Shown here: piece after piece, positions 26,815 to 34,998 of the stretch
How the letters are laid out: the number at the start of each line of letters is the position of its first letter
How positions within the stretch are numbered: position 1 is the first letter of the stretch
Source: an uncultured Pelagibacteraceae bacterium
Lineage (GTDB): Bacteria > Pseudomonadota > Alphaproteobacteria > Pelagibacterales > Pelagibacteraceae
Assembly (NCBI GenBank): GCA_902596745.1
Contig: CACJUZ010000004.1
Coordinates: forward strand, 36,063 to 100,062
Reading direction: 5' to 3'
DNA length: 64,000 nucleotides
The notes under the pieces: generated by a model
The model's database searches: none
What the model was told of the DNA's origin: nothing
The model's input: the letters and a program-made list of their open reading frames with translations, nothing else
Program-made: the position numbers and the translations under genes

Positions 26815-27680
26815 TGAATAAAACTATTAATCAAAAAGCTTGGTATTTTGTAATTCCCGTATTCGTTCTTGTTGCATTTAATGCAGCTATTCCTTTAATG
26901 ACAGTCGTCAATTATTCATTTCAAGAAACTTTTGGAAACAACGTATTTGCTTGGGAAGGCACAAGGTGGTTTAAACAAATCTTGTTATCTGAGAGATTTC
27001 ATGCTTCATTAGGAAGACAATTTGCTTTTACTTTTATAATACTTCTAATCCAAATACCTCTAGGAATTGCTATTGCACTTACAATGCCAAAAAAAGGATG
27101 GGGTGTACCAGTTTGTTTGATTTTGATGTCTATGCCGCTTCTAATTCCTTGGAATGTTGTTGGAGCAATGTGGAATATCTTTGCACTTCCAGATATTGGA
27201 TTTCTTGGCTATACATTAAACTCAGTTGGTTTTGATTATAATTTTACCCAACAACCTGGTGATGCTTGGTTTACAACTATTCTAATGGATGTTTGGCATT
27301 GGACATCATTAGTGGTTCTTTTATCTTATGCAGGTCTTAATTCAATTCAACCAGCTTATTATCAAGCAGCAGAAATTGATGGAGCAAGTAGGTGGGCTAC
27401 TTTCAGATATATTGAATTACCAAAAATGAAAAAAGTTTTAACTTTAGCTATTTTATTAAGATTTATGGATAGCTTTATGATTTATACTGAGCCATTTGTT
27501 TTAACAGGAGGAGGACCAGGAAATACTACAGCATTTTTATCCATTGATTTAGTTAAAATGGCATTAGGTCAATTTGATTTAGGACCGGCAGCTGCAATGT
27601 CATTGATATATTTCTTTATCGTACTTTTAGTTTGTTGGGTATTTTATAATTTAATGATGAAAAATGAGGCACAGTCATGA
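26814..27680 (+). CDS. glpP: Glycerol ABC transporter permease GlpP
   Basis: The 288-aa inner-membrane permease has six membrane segments, starting with WYFVIPVFVLVAFNAAIPLM. The EAA loop reads YYQAAEIDGASRWATFRYIELP, the contact site for an ATPase subunit. The pattern EPFVLTGGGPGNTT near the C-terminus is typical of binding-protein-dependent sugar/polyol permeases. It overlaps glpT by one base and glpQ by four. The position in the operon and the partner genes support glycerol as substrate. Confidence 0.9.
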   Translation: MNKTINQKAWYFVIPVFVLVAFNAAIPLMTVVNYSFQETFGNNVFAWEGTRWFKQILLSERFHASLGRQFAFTFIILLIQIPLGIAIALTMPKKGWGVPVCLILMSMPLLIPWNVVGAMWNIFALPDIGFLGYTLNSVGFDYNFTQQPGDAWFTTILMDVWHWTSLVVLLSYAGLNSIQPAYYQAAEIDGASRWATFRYIELPKMKKVLTLAILLRFMDSFMIYTEPFVLTGGGPGNTTAFLSIDLVKMALGQFDLGPAAAMSLIYFFIVLLVCWVFYNLMMKNEAQS

Positions 27681-28477
27681 AAAAATATAAATGGTTAGTA
27701 CCTACATTATATATAATTTTTTTAATGCTACCGATTTATTGGTTAATAAATATGTCATTTAAAACAACTACTGAAATTATAAATACATATTCTTTATGGC
27801 CACAAAAATTTACAACAGAAAATTACGTAAAAATTTTTACAGATAGTACCTGGTATATGGGTTACATTAACTCAATTACCTATACAGTATTCAACACCGT
27901 TATTTCTGTTGCAGCAGCTTTACCAGCAGCTTATGCGTTTTCTAGATATAAATTTTTAGGTGACAAGCATTTGTTCTTTTGGTTATTAACAAATAGAATG
28001 GCTCCACCAGCTGTTTTTGCTTTACCATTTTTCCAGTTTTATTCATCTGTAAACTTGTTTGATACTCATATAGCCGTAGCACTGTCTCACTGTTTGTTTA
28101 ATATTCCTCTTGCAGTTTGGATATTAGAAGGATTTATGTCTGCTGTTCCTAAAGAATTAGATGAAACAGCTTACGTAGATGGGTATTCTTTTGGTAGGTT
28201 TTTCTTTAAAATATTTGTTCCAACTATTGCAGCTGGAATAGGTATAACCATGTTTTTCTGCTTTATGTTCTCATGGGTAGAGCTTTTATTAGCCAAAACA
28301 TTAACAGCTACTGCAGCAAAACCAATAGCAGCTACTATGACCAGAACTGCTAGTACCTCGGGATATGAACTTGGTTTATTAGCTGCAGCAGGAACGTTAA
28401 CAATTATACCTGGAGCAATTGTAATTTACTTTGTTAAAAATTATATTGCAAAAGGATTTGCGATGGGAAGGGTTTAA
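27677..28477 (+). CDS. glpQ: Glycerol ABC transporter permease GlpQ
   Basis: The 266-aa inner-membrane permease begins YKWLVPTLYIIFLMLPIYWL and has the MalG-like VSAAAALPAAYAFSRYKFLG region and EAA loop LDETAYVDGYSFGRFFFKIFV. It ends IAKGFAMGRV, close to other MalG-type permeases. It overlaps glpP by four bases, and its stop overlaps the next start by one base. In the rhizobial naming GlpQ is the second permease; it is unrelated to the phosphodiesterase GlpQ of E. coli. Confidence 0.9.
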   Translation: MKKYKWLVPTLYIIFLMLPIYWLINMSFKTTTEIINTYSLWPQKFTTENYVKIFTDSTWYMGYINSITYTVFNTVISVAAALPAAYAFSRYKFLGDKHLFFWLLTNRMAPPAVFALPFFQFYSSVNLFDTHIAVALSHCLFNIPLAVWILEGFMSAVPKELDETAYVDGYSFGRFFFKIFVPTIAAGIGITMFFCFMFSWVELLLAKTLTATAAKPIAATMTRTASTSGYELGLLAAAGTLTIIPGAIVIYFVKNYIAKGFAMGRV

Positions 28478-28830
28478 TGTTTACAAAATTATACGCAGCT
28501 ACTTGGGGTGATGTGGGTAAAGCAAAAGAAAAAGGCTTTTTTGACTTTGATTTATTTTCATGGATGGCCTGGACATGGCAAACAGCTGCTTTTTTTATTT
28601 TTATAGCGTTATGTATAACGGTAATGCTTATTTGGGAAAAAAAAGTACCTGGAGGTTCTCCAAGAAAAGGTATTTTAGGTTTAGATACAACTAGAGGTGA
28701 TAGATTATTTGTATCTTTGTTGGGTAGTGCGTTTATTCATTTAGCTTGGTTAGGTTTAGTAGGCAGTCTCTTGTGGATAGCATCAATTATTTGCGTTGCT
28801 TATTTTATTGTTGTATTTAAATACGTATAA
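28477..28830 (+). CDS. glpU: Small membrane protein GlpU (DUF2160)
   Basis: The 117-aa product has three hydrophobic segments and the conserved core FSWMAWTWQTAAFFIFIAL, KGILGLDTTRGDRLFVSLLG, AFIHLAWLGLVG, which matches the DUF2160/GlpU proteins found next to glpQ in rhizobial glycerol operons. Its function is unknown; it may assist the permease. The N-terminal KLYAATWGDVGKAKEKG segment is an extension compared with the family as I recall it. It overlaps glpQ by one base and is the last transporter gene before gap. Confidence 0.88.
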   Translation: MFTKLYAATWGDVGKAKEKGFFDFDLFSWMAWTWQTAAFFIFIALCITVMLIWEKKVPGGSPRKGILGLDTTRGDRLFVSLLGSAFIHLAWLGLVGSLLWIASIICVAYFIVVFKYV

Positions 28831-28835
28831 CACAT

Positions 28836-29840
28836 ATGGTAAAAGTAGGAATTAATGGTTTTGGTAGAATAGGGCGGCTTATCTTAAGAGCTTTATTAGA
28901 AAATTATAAAGGAAAAATTCAAGTTGTAGGTATTAATGATCTTGGTTCCATAGAAGCTAACGCTCATCTTATAAAATTTGACAGTACACATGGAACATTA
29001 AACCATGACGTAAAAACTACCAAAGATGGTTTTCAAATAGGAGATCAAAATATCAAAGTTTTTGCTGAAAGAGATCCAGCCAAATTACCTTGGGGGAAAA
29101 TTGGAGCAGATGTAGTTTTAGAATGCACAGGTTTCTTTTTAGATAAAAAATCGGCTGGTAAACATATAGAGGCTGGCGCTAAAAAAGTAATAATTTCTGC
29201 TCCAGCAAAGGAAGTAGATTTTACTGTTGTTCAAGGAGTAAACAGCAAAGATTTGAAAAAAGAACATAATATAATTTCTAATGGCTCTTGTACTACAAAC
29301 TGTTTAGCACCAGTTGCTATGGTTTTAGAAAATACTTTTGGTATTGAATATGGATATATGACTACTATTCATAGTTATACAGGAGATCAAAAACTTTTAG
29401 ATACACTTCATAAAGACTTGAGAAGAGCCAGAGCGTCAGGTGACGCCATGATACCAACTTCTACTGGAGCAGCTAAAGCTATGAGTTTGGTATTACCTAG
29501 CTTAAAAGGAAAACTAGACGGAACGGCAATTAGAGTACCAACACCTAATGTTTCTTTAATTGATCTTACATTCGTGCCTAATAAAGAAGTAACGGCTGAA
29601 AGCATAAATGATGCTATGAGTAAAGCAGCTAAGGGACCTTTAAAAGGAATATTAGCAACTAACTCAGCTCCTTTAGTTTCCAAAGATTTTAATCATAACC
29701 CCCATAGTTCAATTTTTGATTTAACGCAGACTCAGGTTATTAAGGGAAAGTTTAGTAGAGTATTATCTTGGTATGACAATGAGTGGGGTTTTTCAAACAG
29801 AATGTGTGATACTTCAATTCAAATTGCGGGATTGATTTAG
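28836..29840 (+). CDS. gap: Glyceraldehyde-3-phosphate dehydrogenase
   Basis: GAPDH converts glyceraldehyde 3-phosphate, NAD and phosphate to 1,3-bisphosphoglycerate. The 334-aa product has the NAD-binding start VKVGINGFGRIGRLILRAL, D35 in GINDLG (NAD preference), and catalytic C152 in SNGSCTTNCLAP. H-containing TTIHSYTGDQKLLD and the C-terminal SWYDNEWGFSNRM are conserved. It follows the glycerol operon by 5 bases, so glycerol carbon could flow straight into lower glycolysis. Its end overlaps the convergent small gene at 29837 by four bases. Confidence 0.98.
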   Translation: MVKVGINGFGRIGRLILRALLENYKGKIQVVGINDLGSIEANAHLIKFDSTHGTLNHDVKTTKDGFQIGDQNIKVFAERDPAKLPWGKIGADVVLECTGFFLDKKSAGKHIEAGAKKVIISAPAKEVDFTVVQGVNSKDLKKEHNIISNGSCTTNCLAPVAMVLENTFGIEYGYMTTIHSYTGDQKLLDTLHKDLRRARASGDAMIPTSTGAAKAMSLVLPSLKGKLDGTAIRVPTPNVSLIDLTFVPNKEVTAESINDAMSKAAKGPLKGILATNSAPLVSKDFNHNPHSSIFDLTQTQVIKGKFSRVLSWYDNEWGFSNRMCDTSIQIAGLI

Positions 29841-29998
29841 CCTTTTGATTTTTCTGCTTGTTCAATTAACCTAAGAGTATTTGTGGGTATATCGTCATTA
29901 TCGACTTTTTTTTTTGCTTTAATTTGAGTATTGACCTTAACTTCATTTATTTCATTTACAGCATTTAAAATTTCATAAATAGAATATTTTTCTTCCAT
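29837..29998 (-). CDS. Small 53-aa protein coupled to pyk
   Basis: Reading the minus strand from the ATG at 29998 gives a 53-aa acidic/basic soluble peptide (MEEKYSIYEILNAVNEINEV to IEQAEKSKG) with no membrane segment and no Cys. The start overlaps the pyk stop by one base (TAATG), the same coupling seen between known genes in this genome. The frame fills the gap between gap and pyk exactly, with no alternative gene there. A short helix-rich protein is likely. I do not recognise a family. Confidence 0.65.
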   Translation of the reverse strand: MEEKYSIYEILNAVNEINEVKVNTQIKAKKKVDNDDIPTNTLRLIEQAEKSKG

Positions 29999-31410
29999 TA
30001 TGAACCAACCTTATAGAGTCTTATCATATTAGTCATAGTCGCATTACCAAAAGGCAAACCCGCAGTGATAATCACAAAATCATTCTTTTTAATAGATTTA
30101 TCTTTTTTAATTATTTGACGGGATATATTTATCATATCTTTCCAACCATTAGCATCTTTGCTTTTTATAGATTGAACACCCCATAATAAAGACATTTGTC
30201 TACTTACTATTATATTTGGAGATATAGTTATAATTTTAACTCTAGGCCTTACTGCTGACACTAATTTTGCAGTAGTACCGGAATTAGAAAAAGCAATTAT
30301 TGCTTTTACAGATGGGTTGTAAGCAAGATCTTTTACAGATAATACAATTGATTTTATAGGATCTTTCTTAACTTCAATAGAACTCTTAAAATCTTCAATG
30401 TGTTCTTTTTTATATGCTTCCGTTGAAACAATTGTTTTAAACATTGTTTTTACTGCTTGCACTGGATATTTACCTACTGCTGTTTCAGCAGACAGCATTA
30501 CTGTATCAGCACCCTGAAATATTGCAGTGGCAATATCATTTATTTCTGCTCTGGTTGCTGTAAAATTATTTATCATACTTTCAAGCATCTGTGTAGCTAC
30601 TATGACTGGTTTAGAATTATTATTACATTCCTTTATTATTCCCAACTGTATTTTTGGAACTTCGCTATGGCCTACATCTAAAGCTAAATCTCCCCTAGCT
30701 ACCATAATCGCATCCGAAGCTTTTATAATTTCATCAATATTTTTTACTGCTAATTTATTTTCAATTTTTGAAATTATACCAATATTTTTTCCCAATAATT
30801 TTTTCGCCTTATAAATTAATTTTGCATTTTCAACATAAGATAAAGCAACCCATTCACAACCCAGTTTTTTTGCAAGTTTAATATCTAATTTATCTTTTTT
30901 AGTAAAATTATTAAAAGGTATTGATAGATTTTTGATATGAACACTTTTCATATCACTTATAGTAAAGTCCTGACTTAAATTTTTTGTTATAACTGATAAA
31001 GAATTTCTTTTTATAACCTTAAAAGCATATTTTCCATCATCAACTAGGATAATATGGTTTTTTTTTATCTTTTTAAGTAATTTTGGATAAGGCAATGTTA
31101 CTCTGTTTTTATCACCAAGTTTATTTTTTAAATCGAAAGTAAATAATTGATTTTTTTTAATAACTTGATTTTTTTTCTTAAATCTTCCAATACGGATTTT
31201 AACTCCTTGCAAATCACCAATAATAGATACATTTTTTGATGTTTTTTTTTCTAAGCTTCTTATTTGTTGAATAATTTTTTTTATATTTGTTAAATCATGA
31301 CTAAAATTAATTCTAAAAGCATCTACACCTAAACCAATGATCTTTCTTAGGGTGCTCAATGAGCTTATAGATGGTCCTATAGTAGCTATAATTTTTGCTT
31401 TTTTTTCCAT
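29998..31410 (-). CDS. pyk: Pyruvate kinase
   Basis: Pyk converts phosphoenolpyruvate and ADP to pyruvate and ATP. The 470-aa product shows KIIATIGPSISSLSTLRK at the N-terminus, DLQGVKIRIGRF, IISKIENKLAVKNIDEII (catalytic Lys and Glu), IMVARGDLALDVG, and GADTVMLSAETAVGKYP. The C-terminal regulatory domain (FSNSGTTAKLVSAVRPR) is present. It is the last large step of lower glycolysis and faces gap across a 53-aa gene coupled to its stop. Its start is only 39 bases from the divergent yjbQ. Confidence 0.97.
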   Translation of the reverse strand: MEKKAKIIATIGPSISSLSTLRKIIGLGVDAFRINFSHDLTNIKKIIQQIRSLEKKTSKNVSIIGDLQGVKIRIGRFKKKNQVIKKNQLFTFDLKNKLGDKNRVTLPYPKLLKKIKKNHIILVDDGKYAFKVIKRNSLSVITKNLSQDFTISDMKSVHIKNLSIPFNNFTKKDKLDIKLAKKLGCEWVALSYVENAKLIYKAKKLLGKNIGIISKIENKLAVKNIDEIIKASDAIMVARGDLALDVGHSEVPKIQLGIIKECNNNSKPVIVATQMLESMINNFTATRAEINDIATAIFQGADTVMLSAETAVGKYPVQAVKTMFKTIVSTEAYKKEHIEDFKSSIEVKKDPIKSIVLSVKDLAYNPSVKAIIAFSNSGTTAKLVSAVRPRVKIITISPNIIVSRQMSLLWGVQSIKSKDANGWKDMINISRQIIKKDKSIKKNDFVIITAGLPFGNATMTNMIRLYKVGS

Positions 31411-31449
31411 TGTTTTAAGAATTATTTACATTATCATCAATTTTTTTAA

Positions 31450-31866
31450 ATGAAACAAGTCTTTCATGAAATAGAAATTAATACTAATGGACAGAAACTT
31501 TACGATTTTACGTCTGAAGTAAAAAAATGGATTAAAAAAAATGAATTTTTCAATGGCATTATTAATTTGAGCATTTTACACACTAGCGCTTCATTAATTA
31601 TACAAGAAAATGCTGACCCTGATGTTCAAAAAGATATTTTAAGTTTTTTTAATAAATTAGTCCCTATGGACCAAAGCTATATTCATGACACCGAGGGAAA
31701 AGATGATATGCCAGCACATTTAAAAACTATTCTTACCTCTACTCACCTTTCTTTATCAATAAAAAATAATGATTTAATTTTAGGTACATGGCAGGGATTA
31801 TACTTATTTGAACATAGAATTGAAAAGCATATAAGGAAAATTAATCTTCATTTTATTGGAAATTGA
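31450..31866 (+). CDS. yjbQ: YjbQ / UPF0047 family protein (secondary thiamine-phosphate synthase-like)
   Basis: The 138-aa product has the full UPF0047 pattern: LSILHTSASLIIQENADPDV, HDTEGKDDMPAHLKTILTST and LGTWQGLYLFEHR, with the conserved His and Asp/Glu residues. A weak thiamine-phosphate synthase activity has been reported for E. coli YjbQ, but the physiological role is unclear. The gene overlaps the open frame of the next gene at its stop and may be cotranscribed with the HAD phosphatase and GpgS-like genes. Confidence 0.9.
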   Translation: MKQVFHEIEINTNGQKLYDFTSEVKKWIKKNEFFNGIINLSILHTSASLIIQENADPDVQKDILSFFNKLVPMDQSYIHDTEGKDDMPAHLKTILTSTHLSLSIKNNDLILGTWQGLYLFEHRIEKHIRKINLHFIGN

Positions 31867-31871
31867 TAAAA

Positions 31872-32672
31872 ATGTATTCAAATTCTTCCATTTTAATATT
31901 TACTGATTTAGATGGAACACTTTTAAATAGAGATACTTTTAAGTTCGATAGTATTAAAATTTTCCTAAACGAGTTAAAAAACAAAAATATTATAATTATA
32001 CCGAATTCTAGTAAAACTGAGGATGAAATAATAGAATTTAATAATGAAGCCAACTTTAAATTTCCATTTATCAGTGAAAATGGATCAATTATTCATAACC
32101 TAAATTGTTTAAGTAGCGAATTCCCAAACAAAATTATGCTAGGTAAAAATGTTAAAGAAGTTCAAAATATTTTTGATAAAAATATAAATCAAGATTTAAA
32201 ATCTAAATGTAGAGTTATTTCAAATCTAGCAACACAAGAACAAATTCAAATATTTGGTTTGCCAGAAAATAAGCTTAAGCAGGTATTTAAGAGAAAATGT
32301 ACAATACCGATAAAATTTGAGGGAAATAACAAGGAAAAATTACGTTTAAAAAATATTTTATTAGAAAACGGTTTAGATTTCAAAGATGGTGGAAGAGTTT
32401 TAAATTTAGGTGATAGAGTTAATAAAGCTGACGCCATGAAAAAAATAATTTTTATGCTTGAAAATAAATTTAAATTTAAACCAAAAACTATAGCAGTAGG
32501 CGATAATCACAATGACCTAGAAATGCTTAAAATTTCAGATATACCTTGTTTGGTTAAAAATGATAAGTTTATAAATAAAGATCCACAAATTAAAAATTTG
32601 ATAATATCAAAACAAACTGCACCAGAAGGGTGGGTAGAGGTTGTCAAATTGGCACTAGAAAAAATAAAATAA
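31872..32672 (+). CDS. HAD-family mannosyl/glucosyl-3-phosphoglycerate phosphatase
   Basis: The 266-aa product has the HAD Cof/MPGP-like motifs: ILIFTDLDGTLLNRDTF (nucleophile Asp), IIPNSSKTEDEI (motif II), K in NKADAMKKI and GDNHNDLEMLK (motif IV). The GRVLNLGDRVNKADAM segment fits the mannosyl-3-phosphoglycerate phosphatase subgroup. With the GpgS-like synthase immediately downstream, it most likely dephosphorylates glucosyl-3-phosphoglycerate to glucosylglycerate, a compatible solute. The ATG at 31872 is preferred to a TTG at 31863 that overlaps yjbQ. Dephosphorylation of the mannosyl analogue cannot be excluded. Confidence 0.83.
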   Translation: MYSNSSILIFTDLDGTLLNRDTFKFDSIKIFLNELKNKNIIIIPNSSKTEDEIIEFNNEANFKFPFISENGSIIHNLNCLSSEFPNKIMLGKNVKEVQNIFDKNINQDLKSKCRVISNLATQEQIQIFGLPENKLKQVFKRKCTIPIKFEGNNKEKLRLKNILLENGLDFKDGGRVLNLGDRVNKADAMKKIIFMLENKFKFKPKTIAVGDNHNDLEMLKISDIPCLVKNDKFINKDPQIKNLIISKQTAPEGWVEVVKLALEKIK

Positions 32673-32689
32673 AAGGAATAAGTTTTGTT

Positions 32690-33910
32690 ATGGGTGACTT
32701 TTCTCAAAATGGAATAATTTCAAATCTCCACGATTTTGGGACTAAATCTACAGCTGATATAGAAAAAGAATTATTAAAATTTTCAAAGGAAAGAAAAATG
32801 GAATTAATTTTACCAAGTCTATATTCTGAACTAAAAGGAGATGCATTACCCAATATTGTAAAACAAATTGGAGAAACAAAATATCTTAACCATATCATTA
32901 TTGGTTTAGATAAGGCTTCAAAATCAGAGGCTATCAAGGCTTGGAAATTTTTTAAAAGTTTAAATACACCTTTTACAATCTTATGGAATGATGGACCTAA
33001 ATTAAAAAAATTGCATGAAGAACTTAAAGAGAAAGGTTTAGCACCGGGCGAGACGGGAAAAGGTAGAAATGTTTGGTATTGTCTTGGCATGTGTATTGCA
33101 AGAGATGAAGCTAGATCTGTTGCTCTTCACGATTGTGATATTAAAACTTATGATAGAAGAATGCTAGCAAAGTTATTTTATCCTGTTGTAAATCCTTTTT
33201 TTAACTTTGAGTTTTGTAAGGGATATTACCCAAGAATAGCTAATGGAAAAATGAATGGTAGAGTTGCAAGATTACTTGTGTTTCCTTTATTAACTGCTTT
33301 AGAAAAAACTATTGGAAGAAGTGATTATTTAGAATTTATGAAATCATTCAAATACCCTCTTGCAGGCGAGTTTTCATTTAGAAGAAATGTTTTACCAGAG
33401 CTTAGAATATCATCAGACTGGGGTATTGAAGTTGGTATTCTGTCAGAAATGCAAAGAAATTTTTCTCCCCAAAATATTTGCCAAGTTGATTTAGCTGATA
33501 AATATGATCACAAACATCAGGACTTGTCAGCAAATAATGATAACAAAGGACTATCAAGAATGTCTTTAGATATTATTAAAACTTTAATTAGAAAACTAGC
33601 AACACAAGGAAATACTTTTAGCCCTGAAACTTTTAGATCATTAAAAGCTACATATTATCGATATGCATTAGATTTAATCGACATCTATAGAAGCGATGCT
33701 GAAATGAATGGTTTTAAATTTGATTCTCATATTGAGGAAAAAACAGTAGAATTATTTGCTTTAAATATAATGAAGGCCGGCGATTCTTTTTTAAAAAGTC
33801 CTATGGATACGCCGTTCATACCTACATGGAGCAGAGTTAAAAGTGCTATTCCCGATTATTTGAAAAGACTTAAAGAAGCTATTAATGAAGATAACAATAA
33901 TTTTAGCTGA
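32690..33910 (+). CDS. gpgS: Glucosyl-3-phosphoglycerate synthase (GpgS-like, GT81)
   Basis: GpgS transfers glucose from a nucleotide donor to 3-phosphoglycerate. The product is 406 aa from the ATG at 32690 (MGDFSQNGII), which has an AAAGGA ribosome site upstream; the open frame extends to 32630 but would run through the previous gene. The GT-A core is seen in IIGLDKASKSEAIKAW, GRNVWYCLGMCIARDEARSV, and the metal-binding LHDCDIKTYD. PLAGEFSFRRNVLPELRISS and DWGIEVGILSEM are characteristic of the GT81 family. With the HAD phosphatase next to it, this forms the two-step glucosylglycerate pathway. Confidence 0.87.
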   Translation: MGDFSQNGIISNLHDFGTKSTADIEKELLKFSKERKMELILPSLYSELKGDALPNIVKQIGETKYLNHIIIGLDKASKSEAIKAWKFFKSLNTPFTILWNDGPKLKKLHEELKEKGLAPGETGKGRNVWYCLGMCIARDEARSVALHDCDIKTYDRRMLAKLFYPVVNPFFNFEFCKGYYPRIANGKMNGRVARLLVFPLLTALEKTIGRSDYLEFMKSFKYPLAGEFSFRRNVLPELRISSDWGIEVGILSEMQRNFSPQNICQVDLADKYDHKHQDLSANNDNKGLSRMSLDIIKTLIRKLATQGNTFSPETFRSLKATYYRYALDLIDIYRSDAEMNGFKFDSHIEEKTVELFALNIMKAGDSFLKSPMDTPFIPTWSRVKSAIPDYLKRLKEAINEDNNNFS

Positions 33911-33927
33911 TGTTAAAATTATTAATC

Positions 33928-34926
33928 CTAGCAACCTTTAAAAGATTTAGACATATTTCTGATTAAATCAAAATACAATGTTTTTCCTGGATTTAGAGTT
34001 GCTCCTAAAGGATCTAAAACACCAGTTTTTATATTAGTATCTTTTGCTACCGCATTGATAATATCAGGATTAAATTGAGGTTCAGAAAACACGCAAGTTA
34101 CTTTGTCATGTTCAATTATTTCTCTTATCTCAGACAATTGTTCTGCCCCAGGCAATACATCTGTATTTACTGTGAAAGCTCCTAAGACATTAACATCAAA
34201 TCTTTTTTCGAAATATTGATAGGCGTCATGAAAAACAATTGATTTAAAATCTTTATTTAATTCAGATTTTACTTTTTTTGTTAGTTTGTCTAAATCTTTA
34301 TGTGCATTTTTTAAATTAGCTTTATATTTGGATGCGTTTTCTTGATCTTTTTCAATTAGATGCTCTGCCATTTCACTTAAAATTATTTTTGCATTCATTG
34401 GATCAAGCCAGATATGTGGATCATGTTCACCATGAGCATGCTCGTGATGATCATCATGTTTATCCTCTTTATGACCATGCTCTTTATGATCATCATGTTT
34501 ATCTTCTTTATGACCATGCTCTTTATGTTCATCATGCCCATGATCATCGTGCACTTCGAATATATTTCTTTCTCTAAATTCTAATTTTTTTAAACCCTTA
34601 ATTTCCATTAATTCTATTTTTTCAGCTTTTTTTGCTATTGATTTTAATGGTTTTTCTAAAAAATTTTCTAAGTCTTCGCCAACCCAAAATATTAAGTCAG
34701 CATTTTGTAACATTTTTGCATGTGATGGTTTTAAAGCAAATCCATGTGGGGAAGCATAACCATCTACAATTAAATCTGGTTTACCAACTCCATCCATTAA
34801 ATAACTTGCTAATGAGTGTATAGGTTTTATTGACGTAACTACTTTGATATCAGCATTTGCCGGAGTAAAAATAACTAAAAGAGATAATAATGAAGCTATT
34901 AGCGGTAATTTTTTAATGTTTTTCAT
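33928..34926 (-). CDS. znuA: Zinc ABC transporter substrate-binding protein ZnuA, His-rich loop
   Basis: The 332-aa periplasmic protein has a signal peptide (LPLIASLLSLLVIFTPANAD) and the TroA/ZnuA fold: VVTSIKPIHSLASYLMDGVG, YASPHGFALKPSHAKML (His ligand), HDPHIWLDPMNAKIIL (His ligand), SIVFHDAYQYFEKRFDV (His ligand). Between residues about 123 and 170 is a long His/Asp/Glu-rich loop with two tandem 13-residue units. The C-terminus has GVLDPLGATLNPGKT. It is divergent from znuC with two Zur-like sites in the 72-base gap, and its ATG lacks a clear ribosome site. Confidence 0.95.
   Translation of the reverse strand: MKNIKKLPLIASLLSLLVIFTPANADIKVVTSIKPIHSLASYLMDGVGKPDLIVDGYASPHGFALKPSHAKMLQNADLIFWVGEDLENFLEKPLKSIAKKAEKIELMEIKGLKKLEFRERNIFEVHDDHGHDEHKEHGHKEDKHDDHKEHGHKEDKHDDHHEHAHGEHDPHIWLDPMNAKIILSEMAEHLIEKDQENASKYKANLKNAHKDLDKLTKKVKSELNKDFKSIVFHDAYQYFEKRFDVNVLGAFTVNTDVLPGAEQLSEIREIIEHDKVTCVFSEPQFNPDIINAVAKDTNIKTGVLDPLGATLNPGKTLYFDLIRNMSKSFKGC
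34447..34524. repeat. Two near-identical 39-bp tandem repeats coding for the ZnuA His-rich loop
   Basis: 34447-34485 and 34486-34524 are the same 39 bases except for one position (CCTC versus TCTT context), and a partial third copy follows. In the znuA frame they encode 13-residue units rich in His, Asp and Lys. The repeat is coding and in frame, so copy number can change without frameshift. Confidence 0.85.
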
Positions 34927-34945
34927 AATATAGATATGTTAAAGT

Positions 34946-34960
34946 TGTTATAATATAACA
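34946..34960. promoter_or_regulatory. Zur-like operator 1 (perfect inverted repeat)
   Basis: TGTTATA-A-TATAACA is a perfect 7-1-7 inverted repeat in the znuA/znuC gap. From memory it equals the core of the enterobacterial Zur box (TGTTATANTATAACA). A zur gene lies at 36565 downstream of znuCB. Confidence 0.88.
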
Positions 34961-34963
34961 GTA

Positions 34964-34978
34964 TGTAATAATATAACA
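34964..34978. promoter_or_regulatory. Zur-like operator 2 (one mismatch)
   Basis: TGTAATA-A-TATAACA differs from operator 1 at one base of the left arm and its centre is 18 bases away. Two copies in a 72-base divergent region fit a design in which each controls one direction, znuA to the left and znuCB-zur to the right. Confidence 0.8.
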
Positions 34979-34998
34979 TTTGAAAGTCAAGTGATAAA

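Noticed and set aside
32630..32689. Upstream extension of the GpsS-like protein (GpgS)
   Set aside because: It would run through the end of the HAD phosphatase gene, and the ATG at 32690 has a ribosome site.
34447..34524. CRISPR-like repeats
   Set aside because: The 39-bp units are adjacent without spacers and are coding in znuA.
34332..34577. Plus-strand His/Tyr-rich ORF
   Set aside because: It is antisense to the ZnuA His-rich loop and its repeats are a by-product of the znuA repeat.
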